A DNA stretch of 64,000 nt from Oncomelania hupensis (lineage: Eukaryota; Mollusca; Gastropoda; Littorinimorpha; Pomatiopsidae): contig CM072523.1 in the NCBI GenBank assembly GCA_036898135.1, positions 41,064,764 through 41,128,763 of the forward strand, read 5' to 3'. Numbering within the stretch: position 1 is the first letter of the stretch; the number at the start of each line of letters is the position of its first letter. A program made the translations under genes and the position numbers. Under the pieces are notes generated by a model. That model was not told the origin of the DNA. It ran no database searches and saw nothing but the letters and a program-made list of their open reading frames with translations. Positions 1 through 10,700 of the stretch are shown piece by piece.

Positions 1-120
1 TATTATTACCTTCGTCGACTTGTCCTTCTTCTTCATCTCCTCTCTTGTTCTCTCTCTCTTTCCCCCTCCCCCCCACCGCCTTTATGTATTTTTTTTGGGG
101 GGAGTGGGGGTTATTTTCAT

Positions 121-200
121 TGTTGTTGTTGTTGATGATAATGATAATGTTGTTGTTGTTGTTGTTGCTCTCCTTCTTCGCCTTTAATTTGTTGTTAGTT

Positions 201-239
<39 letters not shown>

Positions 240-322
240 ATTATGATGATGATGATGATGGTCGTGATGTCGCTGCTGTTGTTGTTTGTGTTTATGTTGT
301 TGTTCTTCTTTTTTTCTTCTTT

Positions 323-357
<35 letters not shown>

Positions 358-580
358 CTTCTTCTTCTTCTTCTTCTTCTTCTTCTTCTTCTTCTTCTTC
401 TTCTTCTTCTTCTTCTTCTTCTTCTTCTTCTTCTTCTTCTTCTTCTTCTTCTTCTTGTGGTTGTTTTTCATGTTGTTGTTGTTGTTCGTCTCGTTCTTCT
501 TTTCCTTCTTTTTCTTTTTCTTCTTCTTCTCCTTCTTGTTCTTGTTCTTGTTCATCTTCTTCTTCTACCCACCCTCCCCT
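121..580. repeat. Compound trinucleotide microsatellite cluster
   Basis: Runs of GTT (about 121-170), ATG (about 200-262), GTT again (about 323-357) and then about 34 CTT units (about 355-456), followed by imperfect CTT/TTC to about 580. Neighbouring arrays differ by one base, which suggests each grew from mutated units of the one beside it. The open frames here are homopolymeric (Leu, Ser, Met, Phe or Lys runs) and are not genes. Confidence 0.95.
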
Positions 581-599
581 CCCGTCTTGCTTCCTACTA

Positions 600-1190
600 C
601 GTGTTCCTGGTTTTTCTACTCGTCCCTGTTGCTCAAAACCACGCCTTGGTTGGCTCCAGTCTATTCAGTGCAGTCTCCAGCGCTATTACTGCTACCACAA
701 CTACACAAGTTCAAGTCGTCCTTCTCCTTCTCGCCCTTCTATTCCTTTGAGCCCTTCCTGTCCTTCTTGACAACTGACGTCTTCTATTAACTTGTAGAGA
801 TAATTCATCCTCCTTCTCCTTTCTTCTACACTCGGGACCTTTCAGCGTCATCCCCGAGACAGGGTCTCCTCGCCTCTGGAATCTTTTGTGCGTGCATCTG
901 TTCTTATGGTGTTCCTCCACTCTTTTTGGGGGAAGGCTGGTTGGATTGGATAGTGGGAGGGTTGTGCGTACCCTGGTATGGGTCAGGACAGTGGAGCGCG
1001 CTGTTTTTATGATGAAATTGTAATGCGTTGCCTAGATTTCCCTGTTGCGTAGAGATTTGTTCCTGCATCTGCAAACAAAAGTCCTCTATTCCTGTTCCTA
1101 CCCGATTCCCTCCCCCTCCCAATCCTTCACCTGTGCGCCCTGAGCATGCTGCTAGCATGGACGATGCTGCGCCTTTTAAGTGGACATAGC
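600..1190. other. Unassigned stretch
   Basis: Mixed-composition sequence after the CTT array. I see no domain, tRNA-like box or repeat shared with the rest of the window. Short open frames here show no recognisable protein. Confidence 0.5.
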
Positions 1191-1197
1191 ATCACAA

Positions 1198-1227
1198 TCA
1201 TCCTCATCCTCATCCTCATCCTCATCC

Positions 1228-1277
<50 letters not shown>

Positions 1278-1299
1278 GTCGTCGTCGTCGTCGTCTTCG

Positions 1300-1342
<43 letters not shown>

Positions 1343-1346
1343 TATC
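1198..1346. repeat. Compound (CATCCT)n-(ATC)n-(GTC)n-(ATC)n microsatellite
   Basis: A hexamer-like TCATCC start (about 1198-1230) passes into ATC units, then about six GTC/GTCTTC units (about 1276-1297), then ATC again to about 1346. The GTC block inside ATC looks like a transition that was amplified. Confidence 0.95.
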
Positions 1347-1349
1347 ATC

Positions 1350-1940
1350 TGTTCATAGGAAATAATGATGCTTGTTTATCTTTGGCTGGTTTGGGAATAT
1401 CTGGTGTAGCTCTGCGCACAACACACCCCAGTCCGCCCAGGTAACTGTGGAAGGGTAGTCCTACCTAATCCTGGTTTAGAAGAGAGGAAGATAAAGCAGC
1501 GTTGAAGAGAAGACGGGCGCTGCATTCACGAAGCTGGCCCTAAAATGGTGGGTCCCTAATGCCTCTTCCTCTTTTATGAATTATGGTTACGGGAAAAAAA
1601 TTACTGTACAATGACCGTACATCAACGCACAGATACTAAGAATAAGACTGTGGTACTGCAAAAGTCGATGACAGCATAGGTTCATGTAGGACAATGAATT
1701 AAGAAGACCAGTGACACCTTGACATGTAACAGTATCCAGTGACGGACCCACCTGCACGGTTATGAATCTCCCCTGTACTATACAGCAAGTTGTGTGATAT
1801 GAGCTTCAATTGTACAAGCATACCGTCAAGAACCATTATTTCCACCCTGGGTATCTCGTCTAGGTATTCGACTTCCAAAATCACGCTTCGACGGATCCAG
1901 GCTAGAGATGGAACTGAAAGATGCCTTTCCTATCTTATTA
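1350..1940. other. Unassigned stretch
   Basis: No coding, RNA or repeat signature recognised. The last 40 bases grade into degenerate AATAC/ACAAC pentamers. Confidence 0.5.
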
Positions 1941-1942
1941 AT

Positions 1943-1993
1943 ACAATACAACACAATACAATACAACACAACACAATACATTACAAAACAATA
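1943..1993. repeat. Degenerate (AATAC)n array on the 3' side of a LINE fragment
   Basis: ATACA/ACACA pentamers lie directly beside the LINE-A 3' end that follows. A second, cleaner (AATAC)n array lies on the other side of the same fragment, so the LINE piece sits between two arrays of the same pentamer. Confidence 0.8.
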
Positions 1994-2292
1994 CCTATCC
2001 TATCCCGTAACTCGGAGGTCGTAGGGGCACCACAGATGATCGTTTAACCAGCATACTCCATCTTTCTCTGTCCTCAGCAACCCTCATGGCTTCGCTTAGT
2101 GTCAAACCAGTCCATTCTCGAATGTTGTCCTCCCACCTCTTTTTCGGTCTCCCTCTTCTTCTACTTCCTTGCAATGTGCCTTTCAGGATGGTCTCTGCAA
2201 GGCCTGATGATCTGGTGACGTGGCCATACCATCGGAGTTTCCGTTTCTTCACCACTGTGAGCAGGTCATCGTGTTGTCCAATGGCTTGTTTG
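1994..2292 (-). mobile_element. LINE-A (RTE-like) 3' end, 5'-truncated
   Basis: Read on the minus strand, this is the C-terminus of a non-LTR retrotransposon reverse-transcriptase protein. Recognisable words are KKRKLRWYGHVTRSSGLA, then an Arg/Lys-rich GRPKKRWEDNIREWTGL, then RSSVVPLRP just before the 3' end, which carries a short TATCC (GGATA) tail. Seven other pieces of the family occur in this window. The 5' side stops inside the coding region, as expected of incomplete reverse transcription. The RTE-like label is my recollection of family resemblance; an exact clade needs a reverse-transcriptase tree. Confidence 0.88.
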
Positions 2293-2382
2293 ACAATACA
2301 ATACAATACAATACAATACAATACAATACAATACAATACAATACAATACAATACAATACAATACATTATAATACAATATTTA
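2293..2382. repeat. (AATAC)n microsatellite
   Basis: About 15 near-perfect ATACA units (2293 to about 2368), then AT-rich sequence. They sit between the 5'-truncated end of the LINE-A fragment and the tail of SINE-1, so the array may be the 3' tail of another retroelement into which LINE-A was inserted. Confidence 0.93.
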
Positions 2383-2384
2383 TT

Positions 2385-2735
2385 ATTTATTTTAATCGCT
2401 CTTATAAAGCGCTTTTCCAGCTCAAGAGCTGCACAAGGCGATGGCCAATACATGATCTAACTCATGCCTCCCGAGGCGCCCACTTGAAACTTTTGGGCGC
2501 ATAGTCTGACGCCCAGACGACTGAGCACAATCCTTGGCCACCGGGGATAAAGAGAATGGACCTTAGTGCGCGCTGGATGTATTTGTGTCGCAGGCACTCG
2601 CCCGTCTGAGACATGAGCGCCAGGATAGTTAAAGTCCATGCTATGGAATGCGTGCGTGCACAGACAAGACCTCGGTTTATACTCTTGTCTGAAAGAGTAG
2701 GGGCGCAGTACTGCAAGGTAAATCCTTTTCCCTCT
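2385..2735 (-). mobile_element. SINE-1 copy (head missing)
   Basis: Shares a long block with copies at 28.4, 41.5, 42.1, 57.0 and 58.3 kb: GCGCTTTTCCAGCTCAAGAG, a segment around TTTGGGCGCATAGTCTGACG, and GACCTCGGTTTATACTC. In the full copies the high-coordinate end is a tRNA-like head, so this copy is minus-strand and lacks that head. Its 3' end (low coordinate) is AT-rich. Internal pol III transcription and mobilisation by a LINE are inferred from the family structure. Confidence 0.85.
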
Positions 2736-2815
2736 TTTAAAATACAGTACAATACAATTCAAATTGCAATACAATACAACTTTATTCGTCTCAATCTTGA
2801 GCAATTAGCATGGCA
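2736..2815 (-). mobile_element. 3' terminus of an unidentified retroelement with TATTG tail
   Basis: On the minus strand the sequence reads AATAAAGTTGTATTGTATTG followed by more degenerate pentamers. An AATAAA-containing end followed by tandem pentamers is a common non-LTR retrotransposon 3' end. A related end (AATAAAGTTGTTTGAATTG) occurs at about 25.1 kb. Confidence 0.55.
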
Positions 2816-2819
2816 GCAT

Positions 2820-4200
2820 TAGCACATAAAAACTCGCATGATCAACAAATCATTAGGACATCAAAAGGACATATACATATTAGCCTGCACGGGAATTTCC
2901 TCTTATTTCTCTGACTTAGTGAATTTTTAAAATAAAAAAATTGGAATAGGTGCTAGTTACAGAAAGAATGGCCATTGAAATGTAACGCTTGTCCACGGCC
3001 ACCATCGGCCAAATGGCAGACAGTCTAAGGAAGAGGGGTTAGGGACAGTTCTTCCAGAACTTGCTGTCTAAATATAACAAACTTGCTCCAATGGTTGATC
3101 ACGTACTGCCAACTCCAGCATTGCTCAAAATAGTTTGCCAAAAGTTTGGATCGCTCACACGTGACTTCCCTTTTCCCTCCCCCGAAAAAAAACCACACCC
3201 CAAAAACCAGACACAGTCACACAAATACAGACAAATAGACAGACAACAAACAGACAACAGACAGACAACAGACAGACAGACACACAAACAAACACGCACA
3301 CACACACAGAAACACACACAAATACCACGGATTATGTGAACGCTTCTATTTTATTACTATCCACAAATCTCCAGAAACTTCGCAAAGAAATTATTGCTAC
3401 AACCTGGGTGAGATTTAAGAAACAGATCTATCTTCTTCTTCTTTTCGTTGCTGTTTAGTTGCTGTGTGTGTTCAAAATATTTGAATTCAGATAAAGGTTG
3501 CATACCTACCTACCTAAGGTTACATACCGTGTTGCATCCAAAGTACAAGCATTAGCAAAGTTTGTTCCAAACATTGGCAAAAATATTACATTTATCTAAT
3601 ACTTTTTTTTTTATTGTGCACAAGACTGTTCGGTTAGCCTTGCCAACACAATAAAATAAAATAAAATATAGAATAAAATAAAATAAAATAACCACTGCCA
3701 CTTGCGCCATTGGCGTACCAGGTTGTGTGCGTGTCGCCATTTTGTGCTCGACTCCTCTACACTAAAGAGGAGTGACTGAAGTTGACGACACATTAAAAGG
3801 GGAGAGAACCACACAAGACAGCAGCAGACGACAAAATGATCAAACCAGGAGCGAAAAATAGCTTTGGAAAATTGGGGGTGGGAGATGGAAAGGAACGGGT
3901 TGGAAATGAAAAAGAGGGAGAGAGAGCGAGAGAGAGAACCAGAGAAAGAGGGAGAGAGGGAAAGAAGACAACAATTTTATTTTGCAAGGGTAAAAAAGTA
4001 AGCGCTGGATGTGCTTTTTTGAACGTTGCCCTTGGGGCTTTAACAATAACTATTAAATACAATTTAATGTTATAATATTCACATCATCGAACAGTAACAA
4101 ATAAACAAAGTCATCCTTAGATAAAATAATTTTCAAACAATTGAAATCAAATTATTGTTGTTAATATCAATCGCCAGCATTAACAATTCATGTGTACCTA
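2820..4200. other. Unassigned stretch with simple repeats
   Basis: Holds a CAGA/CACA-rich array (about 3226-3330), an (AAAAT)n array (about 3650-3691), a GA-rich patch (about 3910-3965) and otherwise AT-rich unique sequence. No conserved reading frame is visible. Confidence 0.7.
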
Positions 4201-4214
4201 ATTTTTAATGTGTT

Positions 4215-5355
4215 TTAAGAGACGTGTTCTAAATGATGTTAATTTTAGATGCTGGAGTGCGAAGATCTTCAGGAAAGCTACTCCACAAAGTGGAACCGGA
4301 ATAAGCTAGACTAGTTTTGTAGAGATCAATAATTGGAATTGGAAGATTTAATTTTGTGGACTATCTTTTTGAAAAAAGAGAAGAAAGATGGAAGGTGCAT
4401 TGCCAGAAAGGTCTTTGTGCATGAAAACCTTTTATTAAATTTTAGTTTGTCGGCAAGAGGTATGGAATACTGATCCGTTTATAGTCATCTGGAGATATTT
4501 TTTATTTAAGAATAATTTGTTTTATTGCACTTTTGTGAATTAAAGGCTTCATTACATTGCCACTAGCAGGATCCCAAATAGAAGAGGAATATTCAATAAA
4601 TTATTGAATAATACCGAAATAAAACAATCTACGAGAATGTAAATTTAATAAATGCTTAATCCTTGATAATTGATAAGTCCTTTTAGAAATAGTTTTACTA
4701 ACATTTAACATATGTTTCACCCAGGACAAATTATTGTCTAAAGTCACACCAAGAAGCTTATGACAGTGTACTTCATCAATTATTGTATTGCACAATTTTA
4801 ATGGAGGAAGCTTTAAAGATATATTATTAGTCTTTTCTGTCATGCTGTAATTAGCATGGATTTTGTTTTATCTGGTTTGAGGGGCATGTGGTTATATTCT
4901 GTCCATTCCTGTAGTTCATTAGCCCCTTTTTTGTAACGAGGAGGAGAGATTATTAAAGTCTGTATTTTGAGAGTGTAATGTAGTGTCATCAGCGATTAGT
5001 TTACAAGAGGTGGAAATTTGAAGGGGGAGATCATTTATGAAAAATAGATCCTTGCGGTACTCCAGCTGTAACAATGTCAAATTGTGACTTTCGGTTGTTT
5101 ACATAAACACACGGTTCTCTCTTTCAGAAATAAACGATGTAAGAAAGTCAAGAGATTTAGAATGAATGCCATATAATTGTCGCTTACGCAGAAGAAGTTC
5201 ATGGTCTATTATATAAAAAGCTTTTGCGAAGTCAACAAATAATGTTCCAGAAAATTATCCCTGATTAAAATTATTTAGCCATTGTTCTATCATAGATGTA
5301 AGAGCTGTGTGACAAGAATGCTTAGCTCTGAAACCAGACTGGTTTTGATTTATGT
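4215..5355 (-). mobile_element. LINE-C reverse transcriptase relic, 3' half
   Basis: Minus-strand translation, with many frameshifts and stops, gives reverse-transcriptase landmarks in order: QSGFRAKHSCHTALTSMI, LFVDFAKAF (catalytic motif A), IADDTT (variant of the YxDD motif), KLLGVTLDNNLSWVKHM, then SSIWDPASGNVMKPL and a C-terminal Trp-containing segment with PEDLRTPAS near 4260. The order and spacing match jockey/CR1-type non-LTR elements. The 5' part of the same protein continues at 6850-7340, so the two halves were split by the insertion at 5356-6849. Disabled: stops interrupt every frame. Confidence 0.85.
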
Positions 5356-6849
5356 GACGGTGGGTTCTATTGTTGCTGGGCTCTGCACAATGGAATACTA
5401 TTACCCACTCGTCTGTCGTCTGCGGAGGTCGGCTAGTTTGATCGCTCTATGACTAATCTTAATACATTTATATTTTTGGTCCAGTCTGTGTGTGGATAGG
5501 GTTACAGAGATAGGGAGACACGTGTAAAAGATTCACTGACACACTAGCTCTCGCACGGCTATAAAACATTGGTAGTCCAGCCACTTGTTAACTGTAAATA
5601 TCACACATTTATTTCCTCTACTCTATATCTAATTATCTAATCACTACATTAACTTAAATGTCCAAAACGTAATATAATTAGCATTAACTTAACAGTCCAA
5701 AGTTCACTGCGAGTGGTTCGTAGAATGGGTAGATCTTTGCTGGATCTATTCTGCTACTGTTCTCGATACTTGCTACTGTCTCATCACTGGGCTTTGTTCT
5801 GGTTTTGCCTATATTCTTTTTTCAGGAAGAGTGGACTATCGCACAGTCCCTATAGATCAGTGTTCGTGCACTTGTTCTATGGAACTTAGCTATATCGTCG
5901 AGGTGCGGTGCTGTTTTCTCCTCGTCTCGTTTGTTGACTACTGAGTTATCGGAGCTCAGTGCTCTATGCGCCGTTTTTGCAGGCCGCGTGTCCGGGATAA
6001 CTCTCAATGGGGTCTATCTCCTTCCGCGGACCAAGTCTGCTCGTCTGCAAAACATAAGACGAGTTTCTGCAACGCCTTGCTTACAAAGGGAGTGCAGAGA
6101 ATCTCACTGATGGCAGAAACAGCCCTCAGTGAGATCGCGTCCACTTATACAGATAAGAGACGAACAGTCTTTTACGTCCGTGGTCCACTGGAATCTCCAA
6201 CACAGTTCCTATATACAAACATCATGGCTAAACTAAACACAGGGAGAAGTAATTAATTATATACACCTTCTCCGGTACAGCCACTGGTCTGCAATAATAC
6301 CAATGTGTGAAACAACAGTGGGTCCGTAGGGGTTACCTCGTTGTGTCGAAACCGGTCGTGTGGGCCAGCCACGTGGTCAAGCAAAGATTTACTAACATTC
6401 ACAATTATAAAACATGGCAAGACTTCACAAACATAATCCAACATTAATATCAATAAAACGCGGTGAAACAAAAGATTGATCATTTACCTTTGTGACAATG
6501 TCAGGCTATAGTTATATTGCGATGAATGGATTTCACCCGTCACCTGCGTAGTCTTCAGAGAGAGCTTTCAGCGTGTGCGTCCTTCTCGGGTGATGGTTAA
6601 ACAAAGAATGATCTACCTTAACTGGGGCAAGCTGAAGCCCGCGATATTCCTTAATTCCTAGCGCCCGCGCGGGGGCTAATGGATATGAGTCAGCTGGATT
6701 ATGCCACGAAAATTTCCCTACACATACTTAGCACAATCCTAAATTTTGTCGTCTGCTAAGCATCGACTTTAAGTTACAAAGGCCAAAGAAGGATGAACTT
6801 TTAGAGGCGTGAGGCTTTACTGCAGTGTCCAAACTCGCCTCTTGTGACA
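5356..6849 (-). mobile_element. LTR-like insertion splitting LINE-C (putative solo LTR)
   Basis: Flanked by ATGT on both sides (5352-5355 and 6850-6853), a 4-bp target duplication. The uninterrupted LINE frame can be read across the join, leaving one ATGT. Read on the minus strand the insert begins TGTCACAAGAGG. Taken with part of the duplicated ATGT the other end reads CCACCGTCACA, giving an LTR-like TG...CA appearance; strict duplication accounting puts the element end at CCGTC, so the exact edges are uncertain. An AATAAATGTGTGAT polyadenylation-like word lies near 5615. About 1 kb is shared with 30421-31446. No internal gag/pol is present, so a solo LTR is the best inference. Confidence 0.62.
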
Positions 6850-7340
6850 ATGTAATTGGCTGTTTTCAGTGAAATGATCAAGAATATTACTATTTATGCG
6901 CTTTTCAAGAGTCTTAGAGAGAGTAGAAAGAATCAAAATAGGCCTATAGGTCGATGGGTCAGTGTTATTACCATTCTTGAAAAGGGGAATAACCTTAGCT
7001 TTTTTAACATTATAGGAAAATATGTTTTGTCAATGCCTAAGTTGTATATATACGTTAAAGTGTCAGTAGTAAAAGACGCAGACAATTTTAATATTTTACT
7101 ATCCAATTCATCAACTCCTCTTGAATTTGTTTTCTTAAGGTTTCTTAGTGCTTTATGTTCAAATTCTGTAGACAAAATTAATAAGGAATGTCTATCTTGT
7201 TTTTAATGTTCTTAGACTGACAAAAGTTTGCTAATTTCTCTAGATTGTTTTCTTTCGATTTGTAAATAGTAATAACGTTTTAACAAAATGTAAATTCAGA
7301 GTATCAAATAAACATCTTGAATTCTTTTTTGACATACTTG
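6850..7340 (-). mobile_element. LINE-C reverse transcriptase relic, 5' part
   Basis: Minus-strand translation gives the reverse-transcriptase fingers region: SRGVDELDSKILKLSASF, then after a one-base frameshift AKVIPLFKNGN and STYRPILILSTLSKTLEK, ending in SQLH directly at the insertion. It continues in register into 5355 and downward. The element is 5'-truncated at about 7340, so no endonuclease domain is present. Confidence 0.83.
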
Positions 7341-7364
7341 ATTTGTTTGTTAAGTGATTAATTG

Positions 7365-7379
7365 CTTTACAAATCGTTT

Positions 7380-7448
<69 letters not shown>

Positions 7449-7530
7449 AAGTTGAAAAGCTTTAATCGGACAAGGTTCTTTTTTAACCTTCCATAGCCTA
7501 ATCTTACAAGCTGTCCTTTACCTCTATGAA
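7365..7530 (+). repeat. Repeat family E with (GA)n core
   Basis: CTTTACAAATCGTTTT is followed by (AG)n at 7381-7443 and then GTTGAAAAGCTTTAATCGGA and TCTTACAAGCTGTCC. The same arrangement (or part of it) occurs at 8058-8275, 8375-8425, 20445-20550 and 34376-34495. The (GA)n is therefore part of a dispersed repeat rather than an isolated microsatellite. Confidence 0.7.
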
Positions 7531-7683
7531 CATTAACAATAACAGTACCTATAATGTTGATAATTAAAACATGTTTAAAACAAATTGATATCTCAAACTA
7601 TTTTCACTCACTCGGTCTCACATACTCGCATTCTTAACAAAGCACATGATTGGATAAGAAAAAAATAAAATCGTGTTTACAAA

Positions 7684-7685
<2 letters not shown>

Positions 7686-7772
<87 letters not shown>
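7686..7772. repeat. (AAT)n microsatellite
   Basis: About 29 uninterrupted AAT units. No recognisable retroelement end touches it, unlike several other AAT/ATT arrays in the window. Confidence 0.97.
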
Positions 7773-7956
7773 GTCCAGGATGCTATCACGCGCTTTTTCT
7801 TCAATCGAACTCAAAAAGTGGCGATCTGAAGAAAACACTATAAAGAAGTCGGATTAGAAATCTATTTGAATTTGTGAATTTGTGGGTTAATAAAGGAGGC
7901 AGAAAACCCTCGGAGCCATGAAAAGTATCGTAGCATACCTAAATAAGTTTAACTAC

Positions 7957-8048
7957 GTTCATCCCACGCGGGGTTCGAACGCGCGACTTTCGGCATAGAA
8001 AACCAACTCACTGTCCTGTGTGCTAACAGCCCACCCCTGTTTTAAAAG
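7957..8048 (-). mobile_element. tRNA-like SINE head
   Basis: On the minus strand GGGCTGTTAGCACACAGG (A-box-like) is followed about 45 bases later by GCGTTCGAACCCCGC, a good B box with potential T-arm pairing. The acceptor stem does not close, so this is a SINE head or tRNA relic rather than a working tRNA. It lies next to the (GA)n array of repeat family E. Confidence 0.55.
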
Positions 8049-8057
8049 GGCGACACG

Positions 8058-8275
<218 letters not shown>

Positions 8276-8279
8276 AACA

Positions 8280-8946
8280 ACATATTTTTTAACTACGGTA
8301 ACAAATCACTAAGCAAATGAATGCATTTGAATACACATGCTCCTCCCCTTCTTCTCCTCCCCATCTCTCTCCTCCTTTACAAATCGTTTTAGAGAGAGAG
8401 ACAGAGAGTGAGAGAGAGAGAGCCACAATGACCGTCATCGCTCAGCGTTCAAAATCTCATAAACCATCAAGTCCTAGCTTCTTTTTTTTTCCCACCTCGT
8501 CTCCCTTCATTCGCCTTCACTGAATCGCGAAGGAACAACATTACCAACACTCCAAAAAATATCCCGTCAGTCTGTCTGGTCACGGGTCGTAGAGTCTAAG
8601 GACCTCTGCGGGAAGAGGCCCCCCGATTCTTCCAGAACCCACCCCAAAAAAATCCTCTGCAGGTCTCCCGGGCCCTATTCCACTAGCCATGCTCAAGGAA
8701 AACAAGGCGGAGAAGAGGAGAATCCTTCCCCTCCCCTCCCCACCCTCCCCAGTTAGCGATAAAGCCAAGTCTCCAGGGTTTTGGACAGGCAGTGAAGGGA
8801 TCTCTTGTCTTAACTGGTTTTTGATAGGGAGAGATAATTGTCTGTGAGATGGGCAACGCACAAGGCCCAGGGTCCAGGGTCATTATGTTTTTTTCTTGCA
8901 TGAAGTTGGTGATGCACGACAAGGGCTTTGAAAGAAGGTAGAGGGA
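8280..8946. other. Unassigned stretch
   Basis: Contains a short CTTTACAAATCGTTTT-(AG)n start of family E at about 8375-8425. Beyond that I recognise nothing. Confidence 0.55.
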
Positions 8947-9194
8947 GGCCACGTCACCAGATCATCAGGCCTTGCAAAGACTATTCTGCAAGGCACAGTG
9001 CAAGGAGGTAGAAGAAGAGGGAGACCGAAAAAGAGGTGGGAGGACAACATTCGAGAATGGACTGGTTTGACACTGCGCGAAGCCATCAGGGCTGCTGAGG
9101 ACAGAGAATTGAGTATGCTGGTTAAACGATCATCTGTGGTGCCCCTACGACCTCAGGGTTACGGGACAGGATAGGATAGGATAGGATAGGATAG
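8947..9194 (+). mobile_element. LINE-A 3' end with (GATAG)n tail
   Basis: Plus-strand translation gives HVTRSSGLAKTILQGTVQGG, KKRWEDNIREWTGLTL and SSVVPLRP, followed by ACGGGACAGGATAGGATAGG and more GATAG units to about 9194. The 5' end stops inside the coding region. The left breakpoint of the large tandem duplication (GATCAT at 9128) falls inside this fragment, so only its last 67 bases recur at 11899. Confidence 0.92.
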
Positions 9195-9514
9195 AGGGAG
9201 AGAATATTATAGGATGTGCGATGTGGAGCCTTAATGTCGTACACAACTAACAAGTCTCCATATTTGTGAAATCCCGTACCTCCAGTCAGTCAACTGTTTG
9301 GATTGAATTAAATTAGGTTATTAAAAAATTTGGATTTGTTGGTTTTGGCTTTGGATAAAATACTATTAATTGTCCCTGATGCGGGGAGGGGGGAAGGGGG
9401 AGAGTGGGTTTACTCCTTAACAGGGAAAGCGAGGTAACTGCAAGAGCAAAGCTACCCAGGACGATGGGAAAAAAGGACGTAGGACTTGCAGGGTGGATCA
9501 GTTGGGATCTTGCA

Positions 9515-9625
9515 CGCACTCACCAATTCATAGAACATGAGTGTTAGGATATTTAAATGTCCGTGGTATGGAATCCATGCGTGCAAATACTAGACCTAGG
9601 TTTTACTCTCATTTCTAATGAGAAT
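9515..9625 (-). mobile_element. SINE-1 internal fragment (unit 1)
   Basis: GAACATGAGTGTTAGGATAT, a match to the tail of GTCCGTGGTATGGAATCC, and AGACCTAGGTTTTACTCTC align with the middle of SINE-1 copies at 28.65 and 41.74 kb. It runs directly into the 35-bp VNTR. Confidence 0.7.
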
Positions 9626-9718
9626 ATATAGATCTATAATGATTCACATACCTACTGTGAACCTAGATCTACATGATTCACATTTCTACTGAGAACGTAT
9701 TTCTACTGAGAATATTCA
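9626..9718 (+). repeat. 35-bp VNTR, about 2.5 units
   Basis: Units contain ATAGATCTATAATGATTCAC and TTTCTACTGAGAAC. This copy has two full units and a truncated one; the paralogous site at 12405-12600 has five full units plus a partial. Confidence 0.88.
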
Positions 9719-9719
9719 C

Positions 9720-10278
9720 AGTGATGATCCTCTCTCTATATTTACCTCTGAGTTGAAACAATTGTTTTTATTGTTAGTTAGACCTGTTGTTGTTAGTCAG
9801 CATTTATTACTAGAAATGAATGAAAACAATGTCAATCAATGGTGACTATGTCAATGTTTTAAATTATTTAATCGTTCTTTTATATATTCAATATTTATCA
9901 TCAGTAAGAGTGATCAGCACATAAACACAGCAACAAAAACTTAATTTTTCTCGCGAGTCATTTGAGGCGTTCCTGCATTTGGTTGTGTTCCTGCGCGATC
10001 ACGTTTGCACTGATTGCAAGATAAATTATGAAAGAGACTATACGATGTACAAATAGGAGCCACGTTTTCTTATTGTGTGAGTGTGTGTTGGTGACAGCTA
10101 GGCCATTCAGTCATTTAGCTATGAATCACGCAGTGTTTTGCTTTCTGGTTTTCATGGTAAAACAGCTGCAGCGGACAGCTAAAGAGATATTAATTTACAG
10201 CCAGCTTACTCTTGCACTCTGTGAACCCTTCGACGTCCAGCTCTGGAAATATTTCGGTGAGTCGCTTCTTCTAGGAGT
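9720..10278. other. Unassigned, AT-rich (unit 1)
   Basis: Duplicated with 12600-13154. No recognised gene or repeat head. A frame that continues into SINE-4 has no recognisable domain. Confidence 0.5.
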
Positions 10279-10700
10279 CATAGCGTGGCTCAGTGGTAGC
10301 TGGGACGCTCGCTTGGCAACAATGCAGGGAATTCTGATTCGCCTGTATCTCGACGATGACAGAAGATGTTTTTGTCCACCGGAGTCAACTGTCTGTAATG
10401 ACTCTTTAGACGGTGTTTCACGTCCGCTGTGTAGCCGCAGGGCCACGTTAAAGAGCCAGGTTATTCTGTTTAAAGGGTAGGTGACCTGAGGAAAAATAAG
10501 CAAAGGCACAAACGCGCTCCCATTTAGGTCTATGAAGTTGGCTCAGTTGTCGGGTGCAGTGTGTTTGACAGTGCTCTTGATGTTGCAAGTGGACGTCTTG
10601 GGTGGCTTGGGTTAGCTCCTGATTTCTGCCAGCCTCTTGTGCAGCGCTTCGAGCTAGAAAGTGCGCTATACAGAAGAAGAATTGAATCTATAACGCATCC
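10279..10700 (+). mobile_element. SINE-4 (tRNA-like head, SINE-1-like 3' end), unit 1
   Basis: Starts with a tRNA-like GCGTGGCTCAGTGGTAGCTG (A-box) and a decayed B-box region GGGAATTCTGATTCGCCTG. The 3' end, with GGCTTGGGTTAGCTCCTG and GAGCTAGAAAGTGCGCTATA, resembles the sense 3' end of SINE-1 (GAGCTGG...GCGCTATATAAG). Different heads sharing one 3' end suggests use of the same LINE machinery. Confidence 0.65.

Noticed and set aside
45..790. Several overlapping 150-240 codon open frames
   Set aside because: They are translations of GTT/CTT/ATG repeats (Leu, Phe, Ser, Met, Lys runs) in every frame. No real protein composition.
4215..7340. Intact autonomous retrotransposon
   Set aside because: Multiple frameshifts and stops, no endonuclease domain, and a 1.5 kb insertion in the middle.
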